Source of the DNA: REEP01 sp964517265
Lineage (GTDB): Bacteria > Pseudomonadota > Alphaproteobacteria > Rhodospirillales > Defluviicoccaceae
Length of the DNA stretch: 64,000 nt
Assembly (NCBI GenBank): GCA_964517265.1
Contig: CAZFBS010000003.1
Location: forward strand, 62,001-126,000
Direction of reading: 5' to 3'
Shown here: in pieces, positions 36,932 through 44,424 of the stretch
Position numbering within the stretch: position 1 is the stretch's first letter
How the letters are laid out: every line of letters begins with the position of its first letter
Made by a program: the position numbers and the translations under genes
Notes under the pieces: model-generated
What the model was told of the DNA's origin: nothing
Seen by the model: the letters and a program-made list of their open reading frames with translations, nothing else
Databases searched by the model: none

Positions 36932-38332
36932 TCAGAGGGTTGGGAAAAGGTCGAACGCCCGATAGAACAGAATGTAGCCGATCACCAGCACGATCTGGAG
37001 CCCAGCTACCGAGCCGCCGACCTTGAGATACTCGCCCCACCCGATCCGGATGCCGCGCTCGCGTTCCAGTGCGTGCAGCGCGATGACCGCGGCAATACTG
37101 CCCACCGGCGTCGGATTGCCGCCGAGATTGCAAGCGGAGATCAATGCCCACCAAAGCGGTTCGGGATCGAGCCCCTTCGCAATCATGGTCTGGATCACCG
37201 GTATCATGGTTGCGGCGACCGGGATGTTGTCCACGATCGCAGCGGTCACGAATACGAAGGGCACGAGGATGAGTATAACCAAAACCATATTGGTACCGGT
37301 GATGGCAAAAATCTGGTTTGCCATCAACGTGAGCAGCCCCGTTTGACCGACGGTTCCGATCAAAACAAAGAGGCCGACAAAGAACAGGATGATGGGCCAC
37401 TTTACCTTTCGAATGGCCTCGTCGGGATCGAAGCCGGAAAACAGCAAAACTCCGGTCGCGCCGCAGATCGCGATGAAGTCGAGCCCGACGCCCACTTGCT
37501 GAGCGAGTGCGAAGCCCACAACGGTCAGCAACAGGATCACCGTGCAGCGGATGAAAATCCTCCGGTCTTTGACCAGCGCCCACTCATTGAAACCTGCAAC
37601 TTTGCTGCGGCGGGCGGCTGGATCGTCGCCGACGGAGGGAGCGGCAAGACGGCCGCGGTAGAAGGCTTGAATGATGAAGAAGGCAAGCACCGCCGAGAGG
37701 ATGGCGAGCGGCATCGACACGATCAGGAAGTGAACGTAAGGAATGCCCGCGCTCGTGCCGATCATCAAGGTCGGAATGCCGGACGCGAACGTCATGAGGG
37801 CGCCGGAATTGGCACCGATCGCAACGGCGATAATGTACGGCACCGGGTCGTCATCGAGGGCGCGAGTGATGACCAGCACCAGCGAACTCATGATCAGCAC
37901 CGCAGGCGCGATGGTGAGAAAGGTTACAAAGCCGACGGTCATCACCATGGTCGCCGGTAGCAGCAGGGCCGGCTGCCCGCGGGTGAGCTTGACCAAGCGA
38001 ATCGCAAGAAAGTGAAACAAACCCGAAGCGCCGACGACCTCGACCAGGATGGAGGTGCCGACGATCACGCCGATGACGCTGAGGTCATGGGCGATGAATG
38101 CATGGACGGCCTCATAGCCGTTCTCGGGTCCGTAGACGCCCAAGGCAAGTGCGAGGCCCACTGCGATCACAGCTCCGAGCAGCGCCGCCAAGCTCTTGTG
38201 CAGCGTCTCGAAGGCGATGAAGCCGAACGTAACAGCAAGGACGAGCCCGATCACCACCATGGGCAGAACCGGATCGATTTCTGCGGCCTCCACAGGAACG
38301 GCAGCGGCGACAACGGGAATAGAAAGGCTCAT
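36932..38332 (-). CDS. SLC13/ArsB-superfamily ion permease
   Basis: 466 aa, 11-12 hydrophobic spans. Features of the ion transporter (IT) superfamily: G-A-N-S-G-A-L-M-T-F in the middle and N-L-G-G-N-P-T-P-V-G-S near the C-terminus, the two half-site loops. It could carry an anion or be a Na+/H+ exchanger; nothing here settles the substrate. ATG 38332 begins before a hydrophobic segment; the SD is weak. It is probably in one operon with the universal stress protein. Confidence 0.82.
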   Translation of the reverse strand: MSLSIPVVAAAVPVEAAEIDPVLPMVVIGLVLAVTFGFIAFETLHKSLAALLGAVIAVGLALALGVYGPENGYEAVHAFIAHDLSVIGVIVGTSILVEVVGASGLFHFLAIRLVKLTRGQPALLLPATMVMTVGFVTFLTIAPAVLIMSSLVLVITRALDDDPVPYIIAVAIGANSGALMTFASGIPTLMIGTSAGIPYVHFLIVSMPLAILSAVLAFFIIQAFYRGRLAAPSVGDDPAARRSKVAGFNEWALVKDRRIFIRCTVILLLTVVGFALAQQVGVGLDFIAICGATGVLLFSGFDPDEAIRKVKWPIILFFVGLFVLIGTVGQTGLLTLMANQIFAITGTNMVLVILILVPFVFVTAAIVDNIPVAATMIPVIQTMIAKGLDPEPLWWALISACNLGGNPTPVGSIAAVIALHALERERGIRIGWGEYLKVGGSVAGLQIVLVIGYILFYRAFDLFPTL

Positions 38333-38567
38333 CAGCGGGTCCGATGTATGTTTGAGACCATGTTCACGAAGCGCGGCGGTATCCTGACGAAACGAGCTGG
38401 CACGATCACGTTGAGGCAAGCGGCCACGGTTTGATCAGCCGGCGAGCCGGGGTATGACGGCGTACCTTGCAGTGCGAAGCAAGGCAAAGGCCGCGGAGGT
38501 GGAGAAGAATGTCGCCAGCTTCATGGTTTCGGTCAATGCGCTTCTGGCGACCGGCGGCCCGGCTGTC

Positions 38568-38825
38568 CTATTCGCGATTGAGACGCGGGTCGCGCCTCTT
38601 CAAATCGTCGATCCGCTGAGATGCTTCCGCCTTGCTGAGGTTCGCATCGAATTCCTCCCCGGTTTCTGCGCACAGAGTTTTCAGATAGGAGGCCTGGGCA
38701 CCGGTCATCGGCTCGTCTCCTGTCACCCAATCGCGCGGGGCCTTCGCCGTGTTGTTCCCCTGCATGATGTCCGGATCGCGTTTCGAATCAGAACGCTGTT
38801 GCCGGTGTTGGCGCTCGTCAGTCAT
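38568..38825 (-). CDS. DUF3072 small protein
   Basis: 85 aa. A polar, Gln/Arg-rich start is followed by the DUF3072 core, P-M-T-G-A-Q-A-S-Y-L-K-T-L-C-x-E-T-G-E-E-F-D-A-N-L-S-K-A-E-A-S-Q-R-I-D. Function unknown. AGGAGGG before the ATG at 38825 supports the start. Confidence 0.8.
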   Translation of the reverse strand: MTDERQHRQQRSDSKRDPDIMQGNNTAKAPRDWVTGDEPMTGAQASYLKTLCAETGEEFDANLSKAEASQRIDDLKRRDPRLNRE

Positions 38826-39390
38826 TGATCCCTCCTTCAAGCATTACGGGCTCGAAACGTTCTTCATCCCCATGGAGTTCCGAAAGCCTGTCGCCGGCAG
38901 CGCGCGATTTGCGTAGTTGCGTCTCACAGCAACTTCGGCGGACGGTTCAAAAAAGGATGCTTCACGCGCATCCGGGGGATCCTTCCGATCAGCCTCGGAA
39001 ACCTCGGAGTGGATTTGCTCGCATCGGCCGGGTTCGATGGCGACGCCCTTGGCACCGGATGGCGCGAAGGACGTGTGCCGGAAATGCTGGACCGGCTTCG
39101 CAACGGCGGCGAGCTGCCTTGCGGCCGAGGCCTGCCTTGCCCAGTTGACGGGGCCGAGGGACCGGCGCGCCTTGCGCTTGACGCTTCTGCTCTCGACGAG
39201 GCTGACGACAGCGTCGACCCCGTCCTCGTTGTTTCCGATGGAACGCCTCTGCGAGCGTAGCGACGCTGAGCGAGGCACGCGATCAGGGGCCCGCATCTGT
39301 CGGCAGGGGGGTAACACCGCGGGGCGGTCCGGGACCGCGCGCAATGTTCCCGCAGTCAGAGGCTCAACACGATCAGGGGTTCAATAAGCC
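38826..39390. other. No supported gene
   Basis: Several overlapping open frames occur on both strands, the longest about 166 codons, but none shows a recognisable domain, a good SD or consistent composition. Together with the decayed ORF just downstream this looks like a degraded accessory stretch. Confidence 0.45.
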
Positions 39391-39634
39391 GTGAAGCACC
39401 ATCCCGACAAGCTTGCCCGCGATGTTGTCGAGATGGTGCCAGCGGCCCTCTAATCCTTCTCGTTCTCGTGACCGGCCAGTTCGTACGCATCGGTGCCGAA
39501 ATTTACACCTCGATTCCGGGTGCGCCATTGCAAAAACAGGTCGCGACAGTCATCAGAGCGGCCTCGCAATGTTGCTGGGGACAAGCGAACCGATTGGCGC
39601 GATGATCGTTATGCCGATAGCGACGATGATCTGA
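39391..39634 (+). pseudogene. Decayed small membrane-protein gene (two frameshifts)
   Basis: Three consecutive frames read like pieces of one protein. From a GTG at 39391: K-H-H-P-D-K-L-A-R-D-V-V-E-M-V-P. From about 39450, one base out of step: L-I-L-L-V-L-V-T-G-Q-F-V-R-I-G-A-E-I-Y-T. From about 39563, again one base out: L-A-M-L-L-G-T-S-E-P-I-G-A-M-I-V then M-P-I-A-T-M-I and a stop at 39632-39634. Both changes fit single-base losses. The family is not recognised. Confidence 0.4.
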
Positions 39635-39699
39635 ATGTCGACACCAAATTCCGCCCAAAGGACGCCGCGCACCCTGGTCCGGGCACGGCTCCGCCGCGC

Positions 39700-40176
39700 T
39701 CAGGCGCCCAGCTTATCGAAGGCTTCGATGACCTCAGGGGGCGCTTGCACAAGTTCGATCAGGACGCCCTCACCACTGATGGGCTGCTCTTCGTTGCCCT
39801 TCGGGTGCAAAAACGTGATATCGAAGCCCGCTGCCCCTTTGCGGATCCCACCGGGGGCGAAACGCACGCCGTTGGCGGAGAGCCATTCGACCGCGGCGGG
39901 AAGGTCGTCTATCCAAAGGCCGATGTGGTTGAGGGGAGTGTTGTGAACTGCGGGTTTCTTCTCGGGGTCCACCGGCTGCATCAGATCAACTTCGACTTTC
40001 AAGGGTCCAGCGCCGATCGCCGTAATATCCTCATCGACGTTCTCGCGCTCGCTCTTGAAATTACCGGTAATCGTCAGTCCGAGAGAGTCCACCCACAACT
40101 TTTTCATCTTTTCTTTATCCAAACCGCCGATGGCGATCTGCTGTATGCCGAGGACTTTGAATGGTCTGTCGCTCAT
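39700..40176 (-). CDS. VOC (glyoxalase-fold) family protein
   Basis: 158 aa with two beta-alpha-beta-beta-beta modules: [10 protein letters not shown] near the start and [10 protein letters not shown] in the second, ending [12 protein letters not shown]. Candidate metal ligands are the His in N-H-I-G and the Glu in L-I-E-L. The ending resembles methylmalonyl-CoA epimerases and lactoylglutathione lyases; a place in the propionyl-CoA pathway (pccAB, meaB in this window) is possible but unproven. Strong SD AAGGGGGAG. Confidence 0.75.
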   Translation of the reverse strand: MSDRPFKVLGIQQIAIGGLDKEKMKKLWVDSLGLTITGNFKSERENVDEDITAIGAGPLKVEVDLMQPVDPEKKPAVHNTPLNHIGLWIDDLPAAVEWLSANGVRFAPGGIRKGAAGFDITFLHPKGNEEQPISGEGVLIELVQAPPEVIEAFDKLGA

Positions 40177-40504
40177 GTAACTCCCCCTTGGTGCGATTTT
40201 CGAATTATGGGAGGGACGGAGTATGCCAGGGGCTGCCGGGGTTGTGAAGATGGTCGATTGGAGCGAGGCTCGTCATTTGCTGCCGAGGCGGCCGACAATG
40301 TACCCACTGCGAGGACACCGTTGATCGCGCCGCTGACGTCCGACGAAGGAGGCAGAACAATCGATACCGACATCATGGCGCGATCAAACATGCCGCGCCG
40401 GCCGTCATCGCTGCTTGGCTGCCCGCGCTTCGGCAACGCTTTGCCGCCGCAACCGAGTACCAGCGGCGCATCGTCCCTTCAAAGACCTCGGCTGCCGGAT
40501 CAAC
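40177..40504. other. Intergenic region without a supported gene
   Basis: An 87-codon minus-strand frame covers part of this gap, but it has no SD and no family signature. I see no clear regulatory element apart from the expected VOC-gene promoter. Confidence 0.4.
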
Positions 40505-41308
40505 TCAACAGTCGGGTTTGGCCACCGCTTCCAGCCGGTCAAGCCGCACGCGCAAGGTGAAGTCGTCGAATTGCTGAACGATTTCGCCGGCGACACCGTC
40601 CGCGCGGTAGTGGGCGTTCAATTCGAACTCGGGAGTGGCCTCGCGGCTGTGCAGCGGAAAGTATGCGAGGCGCGTCCACCAAGCCGGCGCAGGCGCAAGC
40701 CCGGCTGACGCTGCCAGGGCTTGTTCGGCGCTGCGCGGCAGGCGCCCGAGCAGCGCGTTCACGAAGTATGGGTTTTGTAGGCTTGTGCCATCAAAAATCA
40801 CCTTCTCCAGGACCGAGGCGCCGCTTTCCGCAGCCGCAACCAAGGCGGTCATATGTTGGGTCGGGAACATCGTGCCCGCCGGGAGCGGGATCTCGGTTTC
40901 GGCAGGTTCCACAAGATAAGCCGTTCCCGTTCCTCCTTTCTCGATCAAGGACGCGTGCCCCCGTACCCGTTCCACCGTCCGCCCGCCTTCTTCGAACCGG
41001 GCGCGGAACCGGAAACGAAGTCCATCCAGGGACTCCCAGCTGACAAACGTCCAGATCGTTTCCGCGTAGGCGCCGCTTTCGTAGGTCAGTGCCAAGTGGG
41101 TTTTGTTTTCAACCGTCCAGCCGTCGCAGCTTTGGCCAAAGGTGTAAATCATGACGCCCTTGGCGGCGACCAGACCGGACGTCCGCGTCGCCGAAGCCAG
41201 CGACATCCGATAGCTGGCACGATGAGTCAACAGTTCGGCCTCGACACGGCCCGGCAGGACAGCACTCAGCAGAAAGATGAGCCCGAAGACAATCGCAGGA
41301 TGCTTCAT
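40505..41308 (-). CDS. eipB: EipB-family periplasmic envelope-integrity protein (DUF1849)
   Basis: 267 aa with a signal peptide (cleavage near V-E-A-E, residue 25). EipB features: L-L-T-H-R-A-S-Y-R-M-S-L, then G-Q-S-C-D-G-W-T-V-E-N and a C-terminal K-P-D-C. The two Cys match the disulfide known to hold the Brucella EipB beta-spiral closed. EipB is a conserved alphaproteobacterial protein required for envelope integrity. It is divergent from the cyclase operon. Confidence 0.9.
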   Translation of the reverse strand: MKHPAIVFGLIFLLSAVLPGRVEAELLTHRASYRMSLASATRTSGLVAAKGVMIYTFGQSCDGWTVENKTHLALTYESGAYAETIWTFVSWESLDGLRFRFRARFEEGGRTVERVRGHASLIEKGGTGTAYLVEPAETEIPLPAGTMFPTQHMTALVAAAESGASVLEKVIFDGTSLQNPYFVNALLGRLPRSAEQALAASAGLAPAPAWWTRLAYFPLHSREATPEFELNAHYRADGVAGEIVQQFDDFTLRVRLDRLEAVAKPDC

Positions 41309-41514
41309 AATGCGCGTTCGAGTCTGCTTTTTCGGGGATCAACACGGCAACAGCATTCTTACGCTTCCAGGACCGCGGCTGTCCACTTCCATCCCCGCTG
41401 ACAGGGGGCAGGGGAGCAGTGGACATCCCGCTCATGCCGGCATTCGCAGCAGGGCGGACAAGCTTCGCTGACATCTGCGACAGGGGAGAGGGAACGCGGC
41501 AGGAATGGGCCGGC

Positions 41515-41531
41515 TCGGCAACAGTTGCCGA
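41515..41531. promoter_or_regulatory. Palindrome upstream of the sigma-54 promoter (candidate activator site)
   Basis: TCGGCAACAGTTGCCGA is a perfect palindrome of two 8-base arms around one central base. Its centre lies about 60 bp upstream of the -24 element, near -87 from the expected transcription start, the usual distance for an enhancer-binding protein. Confidence 0.5.
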
Positions 41532-41583
41532 CCATGCTTGGCGGGGCGACGGGCGATGGCCGCGGCCGGCGGCACGAAACCAC

Positions 41584-41599
41584 TGGCACGCATGTTGCT
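41584..41599 (+). promoter_or_regulatory. Sigma-54 (-24/-12) promoter of the GGDEF-rquA operon
   Basis: TGGCACGCATGTTGCT matches the RpoN consensus TGGCACG-N4-TTGCW at every position and has GG-N10-GC spacing. It lies 61 bases upstream of the cyclase ATG, in a non-coding 350-base divergent gap, oriented toward the operon. Confidence 0.85.
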
Positions 41600-41660
41600 A
41601 CCGCGATTGGGTAGTGCGCGGCAAAGGTCCCCCCTTTTTCGCAGAGGCCGGAGAGAAGCC

Positions 41661-42434
41661 ATGAAGTTTGACTGCGATCAACAGCGTGATGCACTTACCC
41701 CGGTGGAGGTTTATCCGCTGGTGTCGATCATCTCCGAACTTGTTGCCCCGTTCGGGCATGAAGCGGGCGGCGCACAGCCATACGTCCCCGCGCAGATCAT
41801 ACAGCGGGCCATGTCTGCCGCTGTTCATGCGGAACGAGAAATCACCGCACTGCGCGAGCGGATCGCCGAGTTGGAGTGTCTTGTCAGCACCGACATGCTG
41901 ACGGGCGTCCTCAATCGCCGTGGATTCGAAGCCGAGTTGCAAAGGACACTCGATCTTGCGCAGCGCCATGGCGAAACCGGTGTTCTCCTTTTTGTCGACC
42001 TGGATGATTTCAAGCGGGTCAACGATACCTACGGACATGATGCAGGGGATGAGGTCCTGCGACAGATCGCCTGGCTGCTGAAACGAAGCGTGCGGCGCAG
42101 CGATGTGGTTGCCCGGGTAGGGGGCGATGAGTTTGTCGTTCTTCTGACCAAGTCCTGCGCCATCGGCGGTATGCGCCGCAAGAAGGCGCTTGAACAGATC
42201 CTCCGTACGGCCGTTGTTCCCTGGCATGATCACATGATCAAGGTGGGTGCGAGTGTCGGGGCGCGATCGTATGGCCCGGATGACACGTGCGATGCGCTGA
42301 TCAGAGAGGCGGACGCACGCATGTATGCGGAGAAATTCCGACGCTCCGTCGGCGGCGGACGATTGCGCCGTGTTCAATCTTGCCGCCCGCTGGTGACGAT
42401 GCCCGTATGCACCGAAGGAACCGCTGTATCATGA
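41661..42434 (+). CDS. GGDEF diguanylate cyclase
   Basis: 257 aa. The N-terminal 80 residues have no recognised domain (helical, ending in a coiled coil before the GGDEF domain). The cyclase domain has D-M-L-T-G-V-L-N-R-R-G-F, D-L-D-D-F-K-R-V-N-D and an intact G-G-D-E-F active site. R-R-S-D lies exactly five residues before it, a conserved product-inhibition I-site (R-x-x-D). It makes cyclic di-GMP from GTP. Cytoplasmic, no membrane spans. SD GGAGAGAAG. The stop overlaps the next start. Confidence 0.93.
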   Translation: MKFDCDQQRDALTPVEVYPLVSIISELVAPFGHEAGGAQPYVPAQIIQRAMSAAVHAEREITALRERIAELECLVSTDMLTGVLNRRGFEAELQRTLDLAQRHGETGVLLFVDLDDFKRVNDTYGHDAGDEVLRQIAWLLKRSVRRSDVVARVGGDEFVVLLTKSCAIGGMRRKKALEQILRTAVVPWHDHMIKVGASVGARSYGPDDTCDALIREADARMYAEKFRRSVGGGRLRRVQSCRPLVTMPVCTEGTAVS

Positions 42435-42916
42435 AGACGATGCTCGCTGCTTCGCCGGAACCGCCCCTTGCTGTCCCGCATCGCCGTTTCTGGTCCGGCA
42501 TGGCAGAACCGGCGCGCCGGGTTCCCACTGTAGCGGACCCCACTCAGTTATGTCGCCGGCCGCCACCTGCTCCGCCCGCGAGCCGGACGACGGCGGTGTA
42601 TCGTTGTTCTCCTCGGCAGATGGCGGACCTCAGCCTCGATCTGTTTCTTGCCGGAGTGCTGAGCGAAGAGGAATATGCGCTTCTTGCATTTCAGCCGGAG
42701 TTGCATCCGGACTTCGATCAAACCATCGGCGCGTTGACCGGAGAGCGCGCAAAGCCGGACCAGACGCGGGACTACATCGCCAGCTGGCGGGACCGGCTCG
42801 ATTTTGAGCGCCGCCGACCGCGCCCGGACCACGATCTGATCGAGCGGATCCAACGTATCCTGTTCATCCTTCGCCGTCTCGGCACATCGGTTGAGATGAG
42901 CATGTCGCTGACCTGA
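42431..42916 (+). CDS. Hypothetical protein between cyclase and rquA
   Basis: 161 aa, not recognised. The first 60 residues are Pro/Arg-rich and probably disordered. The C-terminal 100 residues look folded and helical: M-A-D-L-S-L-D-L-F-L-A-G-V-L-S-E-E-E-Y-A, L-A-F-Q-P-E-L-H-P-D-F-D-Q-T-I-G-A-L-T-G-E and a charged helix toward the end. No Cys pair, no membrane span. It starts inside the cyclase stop codon (ATGA), so it is translated with it; a partner of the cyclase is plausible. Confidence 0.75.
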   Translation: MKTMLAASPEPPLAVPHRRFWSGMAEPARRVPTVADPTQLCRRPPPAPPASRTTAVYRCSPRQMADLSLDLFLAGVLSEEEYALLAFQPELHPDFDQTIGALTGERAKPDQTRDYIASWRDRLDFERRRPRPDHDLIERIQRILFILRRLGTSVEMSMSLT

Positions 42917-43034
42917 TATGCGGTCTTCACCCTCTGCGCCGGCGGGAAAACGGGCCATGGCAGCGGGATTCCGGTTTGCAGCCATAGGCAAATCAGTGTA
43001 TTCGGGGGCCCTACTGGTGGAAGAGGCAGTGAGC

Positions 43035-43751
43035 ATGGACGGCGGAATTAAGCCCGACCTCGTGACGGGTTGCGGACAGGAAGAAGAGCCTGTGTTGCTC
43101 CCCGACTACCTGGTGAATACCTACACCTGGGCCTACCTGCGTCCTTCCAGCGTGCTGTTGCTCGACAATCCGTTCGTCGTCAGCGCCATCCTTTGGGGCA
43201 ATTTCGCACGCCTGCTTCGGTCCGCCTGTGATGAGTTCGAACGCGGACAACGGATTCTCCAGGCGGCAAGCGTGTATGGCAGCCTTTCCTCCAATCTCGC
43301 CGAAACGGTTGGCCGGGAGGGACGGCTCGAGGTCATCGACATTGCCCCCATTCAGGTGGAGAATTGTCGCCGCAAGCTCGCGGCCTATCCTCAGGCATCG
43401 GTTCGGGTGGCGGATGCCGCAGCGCCGGGCGGCGGCTTCTACGATGGCGTTTGCTGCTTCTTCCTTCTCCATGAGATTCCCGATGATCAGAAGCGGGCCG
43501 TCGTCGATGCCTTGCTGCGCAGCGTTGTTCCTGGCGGCAAGGTGGTCTTCGTCGATTATCATCGTCCCTGGCCGTTTCATCCGACCCGAATGGTGATGGA
43601 AGGGGTGTTCCGCTGGCTGGAGCCCTATGCGAACGGGCTGATCTCCCGCGAGATCCGGGAATTCGCAGCAGAACCCGAGGGCTTCCGCTGGCGCAAGGAA
43701 ACCTTTTTTGGGGATCTCTATCAAAAGGTGGTTGCGGAACGCAAAAAGTAG
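43035..43751 (+). CDS. rquA: RquA, rhodoquinone biosynthesis methyltransferase-like enzyme
   Basis: 238 aa. RquA signatures: L-P-D-Y-L-V-N-T-Y-T-W-A-Y-L-R-P near the start, I-L-W-G-N-F-A-R-L-L-R, a SAM-site region reading A-S-V-Y-G-S-L-S-S-N-L rather than the classical G-x-G-x-G, and V-F-V-D-Y-H-R-P-W-P-F-H-P. RquA converts ubiquinone to rhodoquinone, the low-potential quinone used for fumarate reduction. The start was chosen for AGAGG 8 bases upstream; the frame opens at 42918, right after the preceding gene, so an earlier start is possible. Confidence 0.88.
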   Translation: MDGGIKPDLVTGCGQEEEPVLLPDYLVNTYTWAYLRPSSVLLLDNPFVVSAILWGNFARLLRSACDEFERGQRILQAASVYGSLSSNLAETVGREGRLEVIDIAPIQVENCRRKLAAYPQASVRVADAAAPGGGFYDGVCCFFLLHEIPDDQKRAVVDALLRSVVPGGKVVFVDYHRPWPFHPTRMVMEGVFRWLEPYANGLISREIREFAAEPEGFRWRKETFFGDLYQKVVAERKK

Positions 43752-43770
43752 CGGCGCTGTCCTTGCGATC

Positions 43771-44292
43771 TTATCCGGACGGCAAATCCTTAGGCCGCAT
43801 GAGTGCCTCGAGTCTCGCCGTCTCCGGCCCGAGATCCCGCCAGTGTTCGATCGGTGCGGTCAAGACCGCGAGCGTCCCCGTCGGGTACTTGGTTGCCAGC
43901 TTATCGCGTGCCTTCGCTTCACCTTCGCCGGTCAGCATCAACGCCAAGGTTTCGAGCCCGGGGTTGTGGCCGATGACCATGACGGAGAGCAGCCCTTCGC
44001 TCAGCCTGCGCAACCGCCGCAGCAAGCTCGCCGCGTCGGCGTTGTAGATCCCTTTTTCGAAGCGGACCGGAATGGCGGCATCCAGTTTCGCCTCCATCCG
44101 CTCCAGCGTCTGACGGGTCCGCAGGGCAGGGGAGCAGAGAATTTGTCCCGGGACAATCCCTTGTGCCGATAAATAGGCCGCCATCGCTTTCGCCGCCTTT
44201 CGGCCACGCTTGCTGAGCGGACGACTGATGTCCTCCACTTCCTGATCCTGCCAGCTCGACTTCGCATGGCGCAGCAGATAGATCGTTTTCAC
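43771..44292 (-). CDS. SixA-like histidine phosphatase
   Basis: 173 aa from a GTG start with GGAGGG upstream. Motifs: I-Y-L-L-R-H-A-K-S-S-W (catalytic RHx), R-P-L-S-K-R-G-R-K-A-A, S-P-A-L-R-T-R-Q-T and V-I-G-H-N-P-G-L-E (second His). SixA dephosphorylates His in phosphorelay or PTS proteins; the actual target here is unknown. Convergent with rquA, 19 bases apart. Confidence 0.88.
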   Translation of the reverse strand: MKTIYLLRHAKSSWQDQEVEDISRPLSKRGRKAAKAMAAYLSAQGIVPGQILCSPALRTRQTLERMEAKLDAAIPVRFEKGIYNADAASLLRRLRRLSEGLLSVMVIGHNPGLETLALMLTGEGEAKARDKLATKYPTGTLAVLTAPIEHWRDLGPETARLEALMRPKDLPSG

Positions 44293-44424
44293 CGTCACCC
44301 TCCAATCCGTGGTGGCCGATTGTCGCGGTATTTGTAAGGTGGCGACGCTGCCCGAGGGAACCCGTACGGAAGGGGCGAGGTCCCCCTTCCGCACGCCGAG
44401 GGATGTTTGCCCGAAACCGGCCCG

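Noticed and set aside
38844..39344. A 166-codon minus-strand ORF and overlapping plus-strand ORFs in the accessory gap
   Set aside because: None has a good ribosome site or a recognisable motif, and they overlap one another; treated as non-coding.
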